Positions 21,716 through 21,982 of a stretch of DNA of 21,982 nt are shown here, in pieces. Origin of the DNA: JAIVHC01 sp049975505 (GTDB taxonomy: Bacteria > Desulfobacterota > Desulfuromonadia > Desulfuromonadales > Desulfuromonadaceae); assembly GCA_049975505.1 (NCBI GenBank), contig JBNGCY010000045.1, positions 1 to 21,982 on the forward strand, in the 5' to 3' direction. The notes beneath the pieces are model-generated. The model saw nothing but the letters and a program-made list of their open reading frames with translations, was not told where the DNA came from and searched no databases. The number at the start of each line of letters is the position of its first letter. The first letter of the stretch is position 1. Made by a program: the position numbers and the translations under genes.

Positions 21716-21982
21716 TCAACAACAGGTATGTTTATCGAGCAAGCAGAGGTTCTCCCCGTTTATGCTCTCAATCTGAATAGTGGCATGGTCGATGCCGAAA
21801 TCATGATGCAGTTCTTCCTGCAAATTATACAGAAAAGTGTTGTCAACATGTTCATCGTTAACTACCAGATGCACGGTTAAGGCCACCTCGGTGGTACTCA
21901 GAGGCCAGACATGCAGATCGTGGAGCCTTTCCACACGTTCATGGGCAAGAAAGAAGTCGTTGATAGCTTGCATGTCAATTTT
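21716..21982 (-). CDS. cation diffusion facilitator family transporter, C-terminal part (cut by window edge)
   Basis: The reading frame is open to the window end, so only the last 88 residues are seen. They match the cytoplasmic C-terminal domain of CDF (CzcD/ZitB-type) divalent-metal/proton antiporters: VERLHDLHVWPLSTTEVALTVHLVV, then the FGIDHATIQIE block that binds metal and dimerises the protein. The transmembrane part lies outside. The tail ends DKHTCC, a His/Cys pair that may bind metal. The ATG at 21973 is not the true start. The peroxiredoxin-like gene starts 43 bp after its stop, so the two are probably cotranscribed. Confidence 0.88.
   Translation of the reverse strand, partial: KIDMQAINDFFLAHERVERLHDLHVWPLSTTEVALTVHLVVNDEHVDNTFLYNLQEELHHDFGIDHATIQIESINGENLCLLDKHTCC

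Noticed and set aside
21716..21718. The TGA ending the CDF gene after Cys-Cys, considered as another selenocysteine codon.
   Set aside because: Translation beyond it runs through the next gene's Shine-Dalgarno with no family similarity, and the CDF domain is complete before it. Treated as a normal stop.
1..21982. tRNA and rRNA genes.
   Set aside because: No cloverleaf-like or rRNA-like stretch was noticed on either strand by eye; a tRNAscan run would be decisive.

Overview
The window looks like a piece of a Desulfuromonadales-type (Geobacter/Desulfuromonas-like) anaerobe. This rests on remembered protein family resemblance: the acetate kinase closely follows the Geobacter-type sequence, and the window also has a ferredoxin-linked 2-oxoacid oxidoreductase, an MJ0042 zinc-ribbon/DUF3426 protein and a probable selenoprotein. 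No rRNA or other marker is present, so the placement is an inference. The sequence is a draft scaffold with three 100-N gaps. Two of them (in the pta leader and at the iorB start) are flanked by identical 55-bp contig ends and are assembly artefacts. The third removes real sequence from ackA.

Layout. 1-2331: hpt and a membrane-anchored zinc-ribbon/DUF3426 protein on the plus strand. 2332-4339: ackA (plus, gapped) and pta (minus) converge on a shared bidirectional terminator; together they interconvert acetyl-CoA and acetate with ATP. 4639-7066: a minus-strand operon of three one-base-overlapping genes encoding an ABC ATPase, an ABC-2 permease and a membrane-anchored repeat-like protein. 7067-7552: a divergent intergenic region with two unexplained hairpins. 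7553-16422: a plus-strand cluster in the order livH, iorA, iorB, livM, livG, livF-paaK fusion, livK. It combines a complete branched-chain-type amino-acid ABC importer with indolepyruvate:ferredoxin oxidoreductase and an AMP-forming aryl-CoA ligase. The ligase is fused in frame to the second importer ATPase. The likely overall role is uptake of aromatic amino acids or aryl acids and their conversion to arylacetyl-CoA, with electrons going to ferredoxin. 16612-19247: a membrane diguanylate cyclase with a Cache-like sensor, overlapping an MltB-type lytic transglycosylase. 19259-19526: a non-autonomous mobile-element-like repeat and a 127-bp foldback repeat. 19747-21048: an RhlE-type DEAD-box helicase with a strong terminator. 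21178-21982: on the minus strand, the 3' end of a cation diffusion facilitator gene and a peroxiredoxin-like gene with an in-frame TGA where the first catalytic Cys belongs. A SECIS-like hairpin follows the TGA at the right distance, so this is very probably a selenoprotein.

The points most worth following up are the LivF-PaaK fusion inside a mixed transport/oxidation operon, the selenoprotein that ordinary gene calling would truncate, and the 127-bp foldback element. The element occurs as two inverted copies (5 differences in 127 bp) that bracket livK, the cyclase and the transglycosylase; one copy lies directly against the livK ribosome binding site.
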